Source of the DNA: Alphaproteobacteria bacterium
GTDB taxonomy: Bacteria > Pseudomonadota > Alphaproteobacteria > Micropepsales > Micropepsaceae
DNA length: 64,000 nucleotides
Direction of reading: 5' to 3'
Assembly (NCBI GenBank): GCA_016124635.1
Contig: WGNJ01000004.1
Location: 62,001-126,000 of the forward strand
The first letter of the stretch is position 1. Each line of letters begins with the position of its first letter. The notes under the pieces are model-generated. The model ran no database searches. It was not told the DNA's origin and was given only the letters and a program-made list of their open reading frames with translations. This document shows, piece by piece, positions 7,282 to 16,230 of this stretch. A program made the position numbers and the translations under genes.

Positions 7282-8388
7282 ATGTCCCGTTCACCCGCCC
7301 CGCTTTTCACGCCCTTCAAGCTCAAGGGTCTGACCTTGCCAAACCGCATCGTCATGGCACCGATGACCCGCTCGCGCTCGCCGTCGCAAATACCGGGCGA
7401 GGACGTAGCCGCCTACTACCGCCGCCGCGCCGAGGGCGGCGTCGGGCTCATCATCACCGAGGGGACGGCGCCTGCGCACCCCGTTGCCCTCAACGATCAC
7501 AACGTGCCGAACTTCCATGGCGACGAGGCGCTCGCCGGTTGGGCCAAGGTGCTGAAAGAAGTGAAGAAGGCCGGCGGCCATATCATGCCGCAACTCTGGC
7601 ACACCGGCTTGATGCGTAAGCCCGGACAAGGGCCGAATGCTCATCTCCCCGGCATGGGGCCCTCGGGTCTTGCCCGTCCGGGCAAGAAGGTCGGCGAGCC
7701 GATGACGGCCCAGGAGATCGACGAAGTTATCGAGGGCTACGCGATCTCTTCGCGTCACGCCAAGGAACTCGGCTTCGACGGCGTCGAGATTCACGGCGCC
7801 CACGGCTACATCGTCGATCAATTCTTCTGGGACGGAACGAACGAACGCGACGACGTATACGGCGGCGACATGATTAAGCGGACCAAGTTCGCGACTGACG
7901 TCATACGCGCCGTTCGCGCCGCCGTCGGCCCCGACTTTCCCGTCATCCTGCGTTGGTCGCAGTGGAAGCAGCAGGACTTCACCGTCAAGCTGGCGCCGAC
8001 GCCGCAAGCGCTCGAAAAATTCCTCGAGCCGCTCACCGCCGCTGGCGTTGATTGCTTCCACTGCTCGACGCGCCGCTTCTGGGAGCCGGAGTTCGAGGGT
8101 TCGACCCTCAATCTCGCGGGCTGGACGAAGAAGCTCACGGGCCTGCCGACGATCACTGTCGGCTCCGTCGGACTCAACGAAGACTTCATCACCACATTCG
8201 CCGGCAAGGCGTCGGAGGTCGCAACGCTCGACCACTTGATCGAGATGTTCGAACGGGGTGAATTCGATCTCGTCGCCGTCGGCCGCGCGCTGATCGTCAA
8301 TCCGAATTGGGCCAACATGGTCAAGGCCGGGAAGCATGAGGAATTGGTGCCCTATCATCCGGAGGCGCTGGCAAAAGCATTGCACTAG
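7282..8388 (+). CDS. Old Yellow Enzyme family NADH:flavin oxidoreductase
   Basis: A 368-residue FMN-dependent ene-reductase of TIM-barrel fold. N-terminal LFTPFKLKGLTLPNRIVMAP is the family start. HGAHGYIVDQFFW contains the substrate-binding histidines and the conserved tyrosine region; VGRALIVNPNW is the C-terminal FMN phosphate-binding segment. The family reduces activated double bonds, nitro-compounds or nitrate esters using NAD(P)H. The frame opens at 7237, but the ATG at 7282 fits the family start and is preceded by TGAGG. It is divergent from mscL and followed 12 bases later by the amidase gene, so the two may be co-transcribed. Physiological substrate unknown. Confidence 0.9.
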   Translation: MSRSPAPLFTPFKLKGLTLPNRIVMAPMTRSRSPSQIPGEDVAAYYRRRAEGGVGLIITEGTAPAHPVALNDHNVPNFHGDEALAGWAKVLKEVKKAGGHIMPQLWHTGLMRKPGQGPNAHLPGMGPSGLARPGKKVGEPMTAQEIDEVIEGYAISSRHAKELGFDGVEIHGAHGYIVDQFFWDGTNERDDVYGGDMIKRTKFATDVIRAVRAAVGPDFPVILRWSQWKQQDFTVKLAPTPQALEKFLEPLTAAGVDCFHCSTRRFWEPEFEGSTLNLAGWTKKLTGLPTITVGSVGLNEDFITTFAGKASEVATLDHLIEMFERGEFDLVAVGRALIVNPNWANMVKAGKHEELVPYHPEALAKALH

Positions 8389-8400
8389 CGCAGTCCCGAC

Positions 8401-9849
8401 GTGAGCGGCGACATTCCCGATAGCGCCGTTGCTCTGGCGCAGGCCATTCGAACCAAGCGCATCTCGTGCGTCGAGGTGATGACGGCGACGCTGGATCGGA
8501 TCGAGCGCGTGAATCCGAAGGTCAATGCCATCGTCGCAATGCGACCGCGTGAGGCCTTGCTAGCTGAAGCGCGTGCGCGAGACGACGATATCGCGCACGA
8601 CAGATATCGTGGAGCGCTGCACGGCTTCCCGCAGTCGGTCAAAGACCTGGAGGCAATGCGCGATCTGCCCACCTCCATGGGCTTCGCGCCGTTCCGCAAC
8701 GTCGTTGCACCCGCTGACAGCATCATGGTCGAGCGCATGCGCAACAACGGCGCCATCTTCATTGGTCGAACCAACACGCCCGAGTTCGGCTTGGGCTCAC
8801 ACACCTTCAACAAGCTCCACGGCGCGACGCGCAACGCCTACGATCTTTCGAAGAGCGCCGGGGGATCGAGCGGCGGCGCGGCGGTCGCCCTCGCGCTGCG
8901 CCTGCTGCCCGTCGCCGACGGAAGCGACTACGGCGGAAGCCTTCGCAATCCTGCCGGCTGGAACAATATCTTCGCGCTTCGGCCGAGCATCGGCCGCATC
9001 CCGTCCGTCGCGCGCGGCGGCGACGTCTGGCTGCCGTCGATGGGCGTTGCCGGCCCGATGGCGCGCAATATCGCCGACCTCGCTTTGCTGTTCGCGGTTC
9101 AAGCGGGCTACGACGATCGCGCGCCGCTGTCGATCGACGCACCGCTCGATCTTGAGGGACTTGATCGCCGCGACCTGCGCGGCGCGCCCATTGCGTGGAG
9201 CGGCGACATGGGCGGCTATCTTCCGTTCGAGGCCGGCGTCCTCGATACCTGCCGGAACGCGCTGAAAGTCTTCGCCGACATCGGCTGCATCGTTGAAGAA
9301 GCAAACCCCGACTTTCCGATCGACACGGTCTGGCGCGCCTGGCTCGTCCTGCGCGCTTGGCAAGCCGGCAGTGGCCTTCTGCCGATCTACAACAACCCGG
9401 CATGGCGACAGCACATGAAGCCCGAAGCCGTATTTGAAGTGGAGCAAGGCGCCAAGCTCAGCGCGTTCGACATCTCGACGGCCTCCGCCATCCGCTCGCA
9501 ATGGTACGAAGCGGTCCGCCAATTCCTGACGCGCTACGACTATTGGATACTGCCGACGGCGCAGCTCTTCCCCTTCGACGTCGATCTCGATTGGCCGAAG
9601 GAAATCGCCGGCCACACCATGACCACCTATCACGAGTGGATGAAGGTGGTTTTACCGGTCACAATGTCCGGCTGCCCCACCCTCGCTGTCCCCGCCGGCT
9701 TCGGCCCCACCGGACTTCCGATTGGGCTCCAAATCGTGGCGCCCAATCACCGCGAGCGCGCCTGCCTGGAGCTTGGTCTCTCCTATGAGCAGCGCGCGCC
9801 GTGGCTGTCGAAGCGCCCGCCGCTCATCGACCAAGCTCGCACGAGCTGA
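8401..9849 (+). CDS. Amidase signature family protein
   Basis: A 482-residue amidase with the complete Ser-cisSer-Lys triad: K81 in QSVKDLEA, Ser156/157 in AGGSSGGAA, and the nucleophile S180 in DYGGSLRNPAG. Members hydrolyse C-N amide bonds in a wide range of substrates; sequence alone does not give the substrate. GatA is unlikely because gatB/gatC are not adjacent and the C-terminal region differs. Translation appears to start at a GTG (8401), 12 bases after the OYE stop. Its last 26 bases overlap the 3' end of the convergent metallo-hydrolase gene. Confidence 0.9.
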   Translation: MSGDIPDSAVALAQAIRTKRISCVEVMTATLDRIERVNPKVNAIVAMRPREALLAEARARDDDIAHDRYRGALHGFPQSVKDLEAMRDLPTSMGFAPFRNVVAPADSIMVERMRNNGAIFIGRTNTPEFGLGSHTFNKLHGATRNAYDLSKSAGGSSGGAAVALALRLLPVADGSDYGGSLRNPAGWNNIFALRPSIGRIPSVARGGDVWLPSMGVAGPMARNIADLALLFAVQAGYDDRAPLSIDAPLDLEGLDRRDLRGAPIAWSGDMGGYLPFEAGVLDTCRNALKVFADIGCIVEEANPDFPIDTVWRAWLVLRAWQAGSGLLPIYNNPAWRQHMKPEAVFEVEQGAKLSAFDISTASAIRSQWYEAVRQFLTRYDYWILPTAQLFPFDVDLDWPKEIAGHTMTTYHEWMKVVLPVTMSGCPTLAVPAGFGPTGLPIGLQIVAPNHRERACLELGLSYEQRAPWLSKRPPLIDQARTS

Positions 9850-10798
9850 CGCCCGTCCACTGCGCGGGCTCGTGCCCATAGATCACATTCACGTTCGGTA
9901 TCGCATCGGCCAACGCATGCAGCCGCGCGATTGAGGCTTGCGCTGCCGACTTATCGACCGTCGCCCCGGGCGCGATGCCGAGCTCGAAGTCGGCGGCAAG
10001 GTGCGCGGCGTCGAACGTAAGCAGCGTCGGCCGCGGACGCGTATTGACAAGCATCGACATTTCGCCGCGCGTATGTCCCGGCGTCGGGATGAGCCACAGC
10101 GACCCGTCGCCGAAGAAATCCGCAGCCTGACCGACGGCCGGCATACTCTGCAGGCGCGAGTTGATCGTGACGACGGTCATGTCACGGCCCAACATCTCGG
10201 CCTCATAGCCCAGCACCGGTCGCCATACGCTTTGCACGTCTTCGATCTCTTCGCGCGTCGTTGCGATCTTCGGCGCGCCAAGCCGCAACAGGTTTTCAAG
10301 TCCGCTCGCATGGTCGCCGTGGAAATGCGACATCACGATCCATGAGATGTCCTGAACTCCAAGTCCGCGAGCGCCGAGCCGCGAAACCACATCCGATCCC
10401 GCCGAATTGCGGCACGGCACCCAATAGAGCGGCTCCGTGCCGTAAGCGCAGTCGCCGCTGCGCAAGCCCGTGTCGAGGAGCACGCGCCCGCGCGTCGGAT
10501 GCTCGAGCAGATAGGAGATCGACGGCACCCAAAGCTTGCGCTTCAAATTCGCCGGCGTTCGCGGGTCGTTGGGGTCGATCAAGATCTCCGGCCCGGCCTC
10601 GACCCAACCCGTCACGAAGCCCGTCAGCTTTACGACCGGCGCGCGTGCCAACACCTCAGTCCAAGCGCTCGGGGCCGCGTCGAGAGGCGGGCCGAGGTTG
10701 GACACGCTTACATTGCCGATCGTTCCAAGCGCCGAAATCCAAAACGCGGCGATGGCCGCCACGACAAGTCCGATCAACCCGAATAGAGCCCGCAACAT
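9824..10798 (-). CDS. Metallo-beta-lactamase-fold hydrolase, membrane-anchored, AHL-lactonase-like
   Basis: A 324-residue protein with an N-terminal hydrophobic segment (about residues 5-25) acting as signal or anchor, so the enzyme likely works in the periplasm. The zinc motif HFHGDH (H158, H160, D162, H163) is intact; the third-histidine site is in TPGHTRGEM and the bridging Asp in LLTFDAAHLA. The overall layout with ISYLLEHPTRGRVLLDTGLR resembles the lactonase branch (AttM/AiiA-like), but many substrates are possible. The ATG at 10798 has an ideal GGAGGTG sequence upstream. It is divergent from the LysR gene, with an inverted repeat in between, so it is the probable target of that regulator. 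Confidence 0.87.
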   Translation of the reverse strand: MLRALFGLIGLVVAAIAAFWISALGTIGNVSVSNLGPPLDAAPSAWTEVLARAPVVKLTGFVTGWVEAGPEILIDPNDPRTPANLKRKLWVPSISYLLEHPTRGRVLLDTGLRSGDCAYGTEPLYWVPCRNSAGSDVVSRLGARGLGVQDISWIVMSHFHGDHASGLENLLRLGAPKIATTREEIEDVQSVWRPVLGYEAEMLGRDMTVVTINSRLQSMPAVGQAADFFGDGSLWLIPTPGHTRGEMSMLVNTRPRPTLLTFDAAHLAADFELGIAPGATVDKSAAQASIARLHALADAIPNVNVIYGHEPAQWTGVSSCELGR

Positions 10799-10857
10799 CT
10801 CTTCACCTCCGTCTTTTCCGTACGAAGAACTAGAAAGACGGCCGGCGTTATAGAAAT

Positions 10858-10881
10858 GCATACTTCATATTGATAGTATGC
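10858..10881. promoter_or_regulatory. Candidate LysR operator
   Basis: GCATACT (10858-10864) and AGTATGC (10875-10881) form a perfect 7-bp inverted repeat with a 10-base spacer, containing the T-N11-A core typical of LysR-type sites. It lies between the divergent MBL hydrolase and LysR genes, 10 bases before the lysR-like ATG. It probably serves both autoregulation and control of the hydrolase. Confidence 0.65.
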
Positions 10882-10890
10882 GTTTTTGAT

Positions 10891-11814
10891 ATGCGCGCGT
10901 TACGCCTCGAATCGATCGACCTGAATCTGCTGCTGGCCCTCCACTGGCTGCTCGAAGAGCAGAACGTGACAGCGGCCGCCACAAAGCTCTCGCTCTCACA
11001 GCCGGCGATGAGCCGCGCCTTGTCGCGTTTGCGCGATCTTCTGGACGACGCCTTGTTCGTGCAAACCGGGCGGCGCATGTTGCCGACGCCCTATGCCGAA
11101 AGTTTGCGCCCGGCCCTTGCGGACGCGATCGAGCGTCTGCGGACGACGTTGCGCCCGCGCGACGATTTCACGCCCGTGAGGGCCACGGGCTCGTTCCGCA
11201 TCGCCTGCAACGATTACCTGGCTCTCGTTCTCGCGCGCGCTTGGCAGCGCTCGGTGAGATCGATCGCCCCCGGCCTCGATCTCGAGATCTCGACGCTCGA
11301 TCCCGGCACGTTTCAGCGTTTGATGAGCGGCGCCGTCGACCTGGTCGTGATGCCGGATGTCGGTATCGCCAATTTGCCGAGGACGCTCGACGTCGAACAA
11401 TTCGTTCGCCGTCCGCTGCTCGAGGAAGATTTCGCCTGCGTCGCCCGCCGCGGCCACCCCGCCGCCGGCAAACGTTTGACCGCCAAACAATTCGCGGCGC
11501 TGGATCACATTCTGGTCTCGCCGAGCGGCCAAGGCCTGGGCGTCGTCGATAGACTCTTGAAAGAACACGGCGCTGAGCGCCGCATCGTCTATCGCGTGCA
11601 AAATTTTCTCGCGGCGCAGCAGATTCTGAACTTCACCGATTGCGTCGCCGTGTTGCCGCGCCGCCTAGTCGACGCATCGAACCCCAAACCCGCGAAGATC
11701 AAAGCGCCCTTCGACATTCCCGGCTTCAAGGTGATCTCGGCCTGGCATCCCTTGCGCACCAACGACGCGCTTCATCGTTGGGCGCGCGAGCAATTGGCAA
11801 AGGCGCTGCAATAA
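10891..11814 (+). CDS. LysR-type transcriptional regulator
   Basis: A 307-residue regulator. The N-terminal winged helix-turn-helix is plain: LNLLLALHWLLEEQNVTAAA, then LSLSQPAMSRALSRLRDLL (recognition helix) and LFVQTGRRMLPTPYA. The rest is a periplasmic-binding-protein-like effector domain of NodD/PcpR type. ATG at 10891 is chosen; a TTG frame start at 10870 would overlap the inverted repeat. It is divergent from the MBL hydrolase and ends 2 bases from the stop of the convergent MarR gene. The effector is unknown. Confidence 0.92.
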   Translation: MRALRLESIDLNLLLALHWLLEEQNVTAAATKLSLSQPAMSRALSRLRDLLDDALFVQTGRRMLPTPYAESLRPALADAIERLRTTLRPRDDFTPVRATGSFRIACNDYLALVLARAWQRSVRSIAPGLDLEISTLDPGTFQRLMSGAVDLVVMPDVGIANLPRTLDVEQFVRRPLLEEDFACVARRGHPAAGKRLTAKQFAALDHILVSPSGQGLGVVDRLLKEHGAERRIVYRVQNFLAAQQILNFTDCVAVLPRRLVDASNPKPAKIKAPFDIPGFKVISAWHPLRTNDALHRWAREQLAKALQ

Positions 11815-11816
11815 CT

Positions 11817-12281
11817 CTATTTGCGCCCCTTGGTGTCGAGCCAAACTTTCAGCCGGTCGAGCTTTTCGATCAGATCGTTAATGTCGGCTTCGCTCCACGG
11901 CTCGAACATTTCTCGAAACACCGGAACAAGCGCCGATATCGCCTTACCGTGCGTTTCGACGCCCTTGGGCGTCAGGTACAAGAGCTTTGAGCGAGCATCG
12001 TCGGGCGCCGCCACCGCGCGCAGCAGCTTCTTCGTTAGCATCTTCTGAATGGTCTTTGTAATACCAGGTTGCGGCTGCTGCATCGCCGACGCCACACGCA
12101 TCACGGTTTGTGGCTCCTCCGGCCGGTGGCTGAAGTGAACCAGCAGCACGAATTGAGGATAAGGCAGCTTTAGTGGCGCAAGCGCGCGCGTGATCCGCGT
12201 CGTCGACAGCTGATCGATAATGCCGATCCAAGTCAGGATCTTGGTGCTGAGGCGGATGTCCGATTCGGTGAGCCGAGCCAT
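11817..12281 (-). CDS. MarR family transcriptional regulator
   Basis: A 154-residue winged-helix protein of MarR length. The DNA-binding part is visible as TVMRVASAMQQPQPGITKTIQKMLTKKL followed by the wing PDDARSKLLYLTPKG. The flanking helices form the dimer interface. It lies 12 bases downstream of the Tat nitroreductase gene on the same strand and is presumably in the same operon, so it may repress that operon through the repeats at 13471-13499. The ligand is not evident. Confidence 0.9.
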   Translation of the reverse strand: MARLTESDIRLSTKILTWIGIIDQLSTTRITRALAPLKLPYPQFVLLVHFSHRPEEPQTVMRVASAMQQPQPGITKTIQKMLTKKLLRAVAAPDDARSKLLYLTPKGVETHGKAISALVPVFREMFEPWSEADINDLIEKLDRLKVWLDTKGRK

Positions 12282-12293
12282 AAGATGAATGCG

Positions 12294-13448
12294 TCACGCC
12301 CGAATGATGTCGTCAAGGGCGCGCCGTGGCGACGGCTCGGCCGGCGACGCGTGCCCGGCCCTGAAGAACATCTGCACGGTCGCGCTCTCCGCCACGCCGA
12401 CGGCGCGCTTATGCTCGGCCAGCACGGGAAGCATCTCGGGAAACTCCTGCAGCGCCTGACTCAGCGGTTGGATCGCAAGACCCAACGCCGTCGCCTTGAG
12501 GTTTGTCCGCACATAGGCCGCGCCCGCAGCCAATTGTGCGCGTCGGTCGTTTCCCGCCGTCGAGAGCCAAGCGAACGCCGGCGTGTGTGCAAGCTCCGGA
12601 TTGATGAAGTCGAAAGCTTGCCGGCGCGCCAGTTGATCGCCGGCGAGCGCCTTCTCGCGGGTGAACAGGCCAAGTCTGTTCATTGCCCAGAAGAATGGAC
12701 CATGGAAAGACAAGCCGTCGCGATGCCGCAGAATCTCGTCAGCCGTGATGCGATAGACCCGAACGCTTTCGAAATAGGTCGCGTCCTTTCCCATCTCGAT
12801 ATCCCAGGCTTTCTTGGCGATCGCACGCAGTTGCTGCATGCGCGACGGCGCGTTGGTCCATCCGAATGTCACCGGCAAATCGGCGACAGCACCGTGCAGC
12901 CCATCCGCATCCGCAGCGGTGACAGGCAGATCGTCGTACGTCGCCCGGTTCGTTCTCCGCTTCAGAACCTGCGCGAACAGCGGATCGCGAACGACACTCG
13001 GATCCGCTACGAAGACGACGCGGCAAATCGGTTGATCGCCGACCGCTCCCGCGGGCCAATCGCCGGACGGAAAGGCAACGATTTCGGCACGATATCCCTG
13101 CTCGGCCGCCGCCATTCGCAACAACTCTAGGAATGCGCCGCACCCGATAGTGATCTGGCGCGAATAGGGATCGGTTTCCGGCAGCAGCCTAGTCCGATCG
13201 CAGAAGAACGTGATCGCATTCGCTTCGCGCAAATCGGCGATCCACGGCTGCCTGTTGTGCGGGTTCGGTGCCAGCAATGCATAGGACAGCGCCCGCACGC
13301 GTGGATCGCGGAGGTTCGGCGCAGGACCGTTCCAAGCTTCGACCGCCTGCGGCGGCATTTGATCGACCTGGCTGAGCGCCACGCCGCCCGCTGCGACGAC
13401 GACAGCCGACGTTCCAAGAATGCCGATGAAAGCGCGCCGCGTGACCAT
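12294..13448 (-). CDS. Acg-type FMN-binding nitroreductase family protein with Tat signal
   Basis: About 384 residues. The N-terminus MVTRRAFIGILG plus a hydrophobic stretch is a twin-arginine signal, so the flavoprotein is probably exported folded. The body resembles Acg-like proteins (two nitroreductase half-domains): an NPHNRQPW motif near the start, KRRTNRATYDDLP in the middle and YVRTNLKATALGLAIQPLSQAL near the end. Several in-frame ATG codons are available (13466, 13463, 13454, 13448); 13448 has GGAG at 6 bases and is preferred. The much longer upstream frame is not supported because it runs across the promoter gap. First gene of an operon with the MarR gene; function probably redox or storage of flavin, not established. 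Confidence 0.82.
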   Translation of the reverse strand: MVTRRAFIGILGTSAVVVAAGGVALSQVDQMPPQAVEAWNGPAPNLRDPRVRALSYALLAPNPHNRQPWIADLREANAITFFCDRTRLLPETDPYSRQITIGCGAFLELLRMAAAEQGYRAEIVAFPSGDWPAGAVGDQPICRVVFVADPSVVRDPLFAQVLKRRTNRATYDDLPVTAADADGLHGAVADLPVTFGWTNAPSRMQQLRAIAKKAWDIEMGKDATYFESVRVYRITADEILRHRDGLSFHGPFFWAMNRLGLFTREKALAGDQLARRQAFDFINPELAHTPAFAWLSTAGNDRRAQLAAGAAYVRTNLKATALGLAIQPLSQALQEFPEMLPVLAEHKRAVGVAESATVQMFFRAGHASPAEPSPRRALDDIIRA

Positions 13449-13470
13449 TTCCATCTCCGTCATCATAATT

Positions 13471-13499
13471 CCAAAGAATATATATACATGCCAAGGAAT
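13471..13499. promoter_or_regulatory. Direct repeat in the nitroreductase/MarR promoter region
   Basis: CCAAAGAAT (13471-13479) and CCAAGGAAT (13491-13499) are 9-bp direct repeats with one mismatch, 20 bp apart (two helical turns). An AT-only stretch (ATATATATA) lies between, a plausible -10 region in this GC-rich genome. Candidate binding site for the operon's MarR protein. Confidence 0.35.
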
Positions 13500-13574
13500 G
13501 TTGTAAAGGCCGTAGCTTGCCTTGAGCGCCCCGTCGTCGCGGCGTAAAACCGCCAAAACGAGGGACCGCCGCCG

Positions 13575-14195
13575 ATGCTGAAGCTCTACCATTGCAAGAA
13601 TGCACGTTCGTTGCGGCCGCTCTGGATGCTGGAGGAGCTGGAGCTGCCTTACGAGTTGGTCGTGCTCCCCTTCCCGCCGCGAGCCTTCGCCAAGGAATAT
13701 CTGGGCATCAACCCGCTCGGCACCGTGCCGTGCTTCTTCGACGGCGACGTGCGCATGACCGAGTCGTCCGCCATCTGCCAGTATCTCGTGGACAAATTCG
13801 GCGCCGCTCAAGGCAAGCAGCATCTAGGCGTCACGCCGTCGGAACGCGCCTACGGCGCCTACCTGAATTGGCTTTATTTCTCCGACGCGACCCTCACCTT
13901 TCCGCAGACGATCGTGCTGCGCTATTCGCAGCTCGAGCCCGAGGCGCGGCGCCTTCCGCAAGCGGCTACCGATTATCGTGCATGGTTCTATGGCCGGCTG
14001 CGCGCCGTAACGGCTGCCGTCAGCGAGCACGAATATTTGTGCGCCGACCGCTTCACCGCCGCCGACATCGCGGTCGGCTACGGTTTGTTCCTGGCAACGC
14101 AAATCGGTATCGACAGCGACTTCCCGCCGCCCGTTCGAGAATATCTTGATCGCCTGATGGCACGCCCCGCATTCAAGCGCGCCGCGGAAAAGTAG
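13575..14195 (+). CDS. Glutathione S-transferase family protein
   Basis: A 206-residue GST. The N-terminal thioredoxin-like domain has LYHCKNARSLRPLWMLEEL (glutathione site), INPLGTVPCFFDGD with the cis-Pro, and MTESSAICQYL, the Glu-Ser pair that binds the gamma-glutamyl group. The C-terminal helical domain includes the FTAADIAVGYGLF capping box. It conjugates or reduces small electrophiles with glutathione in the cytoplasm; substrate unknown. It is followed 50 bases later by sspB, which seems to have its own promoter. Confidence 0.92.
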   Translation: MLKLYHCKNARSLRPLWMLEELELPYELVVLPFPPRAFAKEYLGINPLGTVPCFFDGDVRMTESSAICQYLVDKFGAAQGKQHLGVTPSERAYGAYLNWLYFSDATLTFPQTIVLRYSQLEPEARRLPQAATDYRAWFYGRLRAVTAAVSEHEYLCADRFTAADIAVGYGLFLATQIGIDSDFPPPVREYLDRLMARPAFKRAAEK

Positions 14196-14210
14196 GCGCT
14201 TTCGGCCCAG

Positions 14211-14238
14211 TTGACTTGTCGCGCTCGACTTTTAGTCT
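14211..14238 (+). promoter_or_regulatory. Candidate sspB promoter
   Basis: TTGACT (14211-14216), 16-bp spacer, TAGTCT (14233-14238). Transcription would begin about 7 bases after the -10, practically at the ATG at 14246, and no good ribosome-binding sequence precedes that ATG, so a leaderless transcript is possible. Confidence 0.45.
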
Positions 14239-14245
14239 TGAAGCC

Positions 14246-14743
14246 ATGGCAGGAAGAGACTTCATCGGCTACGCCGAATTGACCGACCGGGCTCTGCGCG
14301 GCGTCGTTCGCGACGTGCTGCTCATCGTTGCCAAGAAGGGGCTACTCGGCTCGCACCATTTCTACATCGCTTTCGACACCCGTCACCCAGGCGTGCGAAT
14401 CTCCGATGCGTTGCGTGAGCAATATCCCTTCGAGATGGCGATCGTCCTGCAGCATCAGTTCTGGGATCTGCAGGTGACGGAGCACGATTTCGAGGTGACG
14501 CTCTCGTTCAACAAGATTCCTGAGACGATTCGCGTTCCCTTCCTGGCAATCAGGGGATTTCGTGATCCGTCGGTCGAATTCGGTTTCCAATTCCAATCGC
14601 CACCGCCCCACCCAGGAACCGCCATCGCCACGAAATCGGAAACCCCGTTGCCCGCGCCGATCGAGGAAGAGGAAAAGGTGGCTGAGGTCCCGCGCGAAGA
14701 ACCCGGCCAGGTCGTCAGCCTCGACGCATTCCGCAAGAAATAG
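14246..14743 (+). CDS. sspB: ClpXP adaptor SspB (alphaproteobacterial type)
   Basis: A 165-residue protein beginning [20 protein letters not shown], which matches alpha-type SspB rather than the enterobacterial form. The body carries the tag-binding fold ([44 protein letters not shown]). A proline/glutamate-rich flexible linker (about 120-152) leads to the terminal [10 protein letters not shown], the ClpX-binding module. The adaptor delivers ssrA-tagged proteins to ClpXP. Its RNA partner ssrA is in this same window. An alternative TTG at 14216 adds ten atypical residues and is rejected. It precedes fumC, the RHH gene and DUF4169. Confidence 0.93.
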   Translation: MAGRDFIGYAELTDRALRGVVRDVLLIVAKKGLLGSHHFYIAFDTRHPGVRISDALREQYPFEMAIVLQHQFWDLQVTEHDFEVTLSFNKIPETIRVPFLAIRGFRDPSVEFGFQFQSPPPHPGTAIATKSETPLPAPIEEEEKVAEVPREEPGQVVSLDAFRKK

Positions 14744-14758
14744 CAACCAGACTTCGGA

Positions 14759-14803
14759 CGTCAGATATCGGATGGCAGACCTGTGCCGTTCTGATATCTG
14801 ATG
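14759..14803 (+). repeat. Palindromic intergenic hairpin between sspB and fumC
   Basis: CGTCAGATATCGGA (14759-14772) pairs with TCTGATATCTGATG (14790-14803) over 14 bp, with two G-U pairs. The stem may extend inward through GGC/GCC around an 8-base loop. Each arm itself contains GATATC, so it is also an imperfect direct repeat. There is no U-tract. It looks like a short REP-like or mobile intergenic palindrome; copies elsewhere cannot be checked here. Confidence 0.55.
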
Positions 14804-14835
14804 TCCCGTCACTGTCATCCGGCACGAGCAAACCC

Positions 14836-16230
14836 ATGACCGCCATGCGCACCGAGACCGATACTTTCGGTCCCATCCAAGTTCCGGCGGACAAATATTG
14901 GGGTGCGCAAACGCAGCGCAGCTTGCAGAATTTCAAGATCAGCGGTGAGCGAATGCCGCTCCCGCTCGTTCACGCTTTCGGCGTCGTCAAGAAGGCGGCC
15001 GCACTCGCCAACATGAAACTCAAGGATCTTGATCCGAAGCTCGGCGAGGCGATCACCGCTGCAGCCCAAGAAGTGATCGACGGCAAACTCGACGATCACT
15101 TCCCGCTTGTCGTGTGGCAGACGGGCTCGGGCACGCAATCCAATATGAACGCCAATGAGGTCATCTCGAACCGGGCCATCGAACTGATGGGCGGCGAAAA
15201 GGGTTCGAAGAAGCCCGTCCATCCGAACGACCACGTCAATCGCGGTCAGTCGTCGAACGACAGCTTTCCGACGGCAATGCACATCGCCACCGTGCTGCAG
15301 ATTCATCGCCGCTTGTTGCCGGGCCTACGTCATCTGCGCGATGCGCTTGCGCAAAAGGCGTCTGATTTCAATTCGATCATCAAGATCGGGCGCACGCATT
15401 TGCAGGACGCGACGCCGATCACGCTCGGTCAGGAATTTTCCGGCTACACCAAACAAGTCGAATTGGGCATGGAGCGCGTGGTTGCGACGTTGCCGCGCCT
15501 CTATCCCCTTGCTCAAGGTGGCACCGCCGTCGGAACCGGACTGAATGCCCTGCCCGGCTTCGCCGAGCGCTTCGCCGAAGAGACGTCGAAGATTACGGGG
15601 TACCCCTTCGTCAGCGCATCGAACAAATTCGAGGCACTCGCGGCGCACGACGCTTTGGTCGAATTCTCGGGGATCTTGAATACGATCGCGGTCTCGCTCT
15701 TCAAGATCGCCAACGACATCCGCTTGCTGGGCTCGGGCCCGCGCTCGGGCCTCGGCGAATTGCTGCTGCCCGAAAACGAGCCGGGATCGTCGATCATGCC
15801 AGGCAAAGTGAACCCGACACAGGCCGAGGCGCTCACGATGGCCTGCACACAAGTTATGGGCAATCACGTTACCGTCACGATCGCGGGCTCTCAGGGTCAC
15901 CTGGAGCTCAACGTCTACAAGCCGGTGATCATTCACAACGTGCTGGGCTCAATCCGCCTCATCGCGGATGCGGCGGTCAGCTTTGCCGATCATTGTGTCG
16001 TCGGTATTGAGCCCAACAAGAAGCACATCGACGACCTCATGCGCCGCTCACTGATGCTCGTCACCGCGCTCGCGCCGAAGATCGGTTACGACAACGCTGC
16101 TAAGATCGCCAAGGCCGCGCACAAAAACGGCACGATGCTGCGCGACGAAACTTTGAAGACCGGACTCATCACGGGCGAGGAGTACGACCGCATCGTGCGG
16201 CCTGAGGACATGATCGGGCCGAAGGCGTGA
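14836..16230 (+). CDS. fumC: Class II fumarate hydratase (FumC)
   Basis: A 464-residue homotetrameric, iron-free fumarase. Signature regions are intact: [38 protein letters not shown] (containing the H-x-x-D-H-V and SSND active-site parts), [10 protein letters not shown] and the mobile loop [13 protein letters not shown] (about residues 317-329) with the catalytic serine. It interconverts fumarate and L-malate in the TCA cycle. The N-terminus [14 protein letters not shown] is typical. Its stop codon overlaps the GTG start of the RHH gene, so the two are coupled. Confidence 0.97.
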   Translation: MTAMRTETDTFGPIQVPADKYWGAQTQRSLQNFKISGERMPLPLVHAFGVVKKAAALANMKLKDLDPKLGEAITAAAQEVIDGKLDDHFPLVVWQTGSGTQSNMNANEVISNRAIELMGGEKGSKKPVHPNDHVNRGQSSNDSFPTAMHIATVLQIHRRLLPGLRHLRDALAQKASDFNSIIKIGRTHLQDATPITLGQEFSGYTKQVELGMERVVATLPRLYPLAQGGTAVGTGLNALPGFAERFAEETSKITGYPFVSASNKFEALAAHDALVEFSGILNTIAVSLFKIANDIRLLGSGPRSGLGELLLPENEPGSSIMPGKVNPTQAEALTMACTQVMGNHVTVTIAGSQGHLELNVYKPVIIHNVLGSIRLIADAAVSFADHCVVGIEPNKKHIDDLMRRSLMLVTALAPKIGYDNAAKIAKAAHKNGTMLRDETLKTGLITGEEYDRIVRPEDMIGPKA

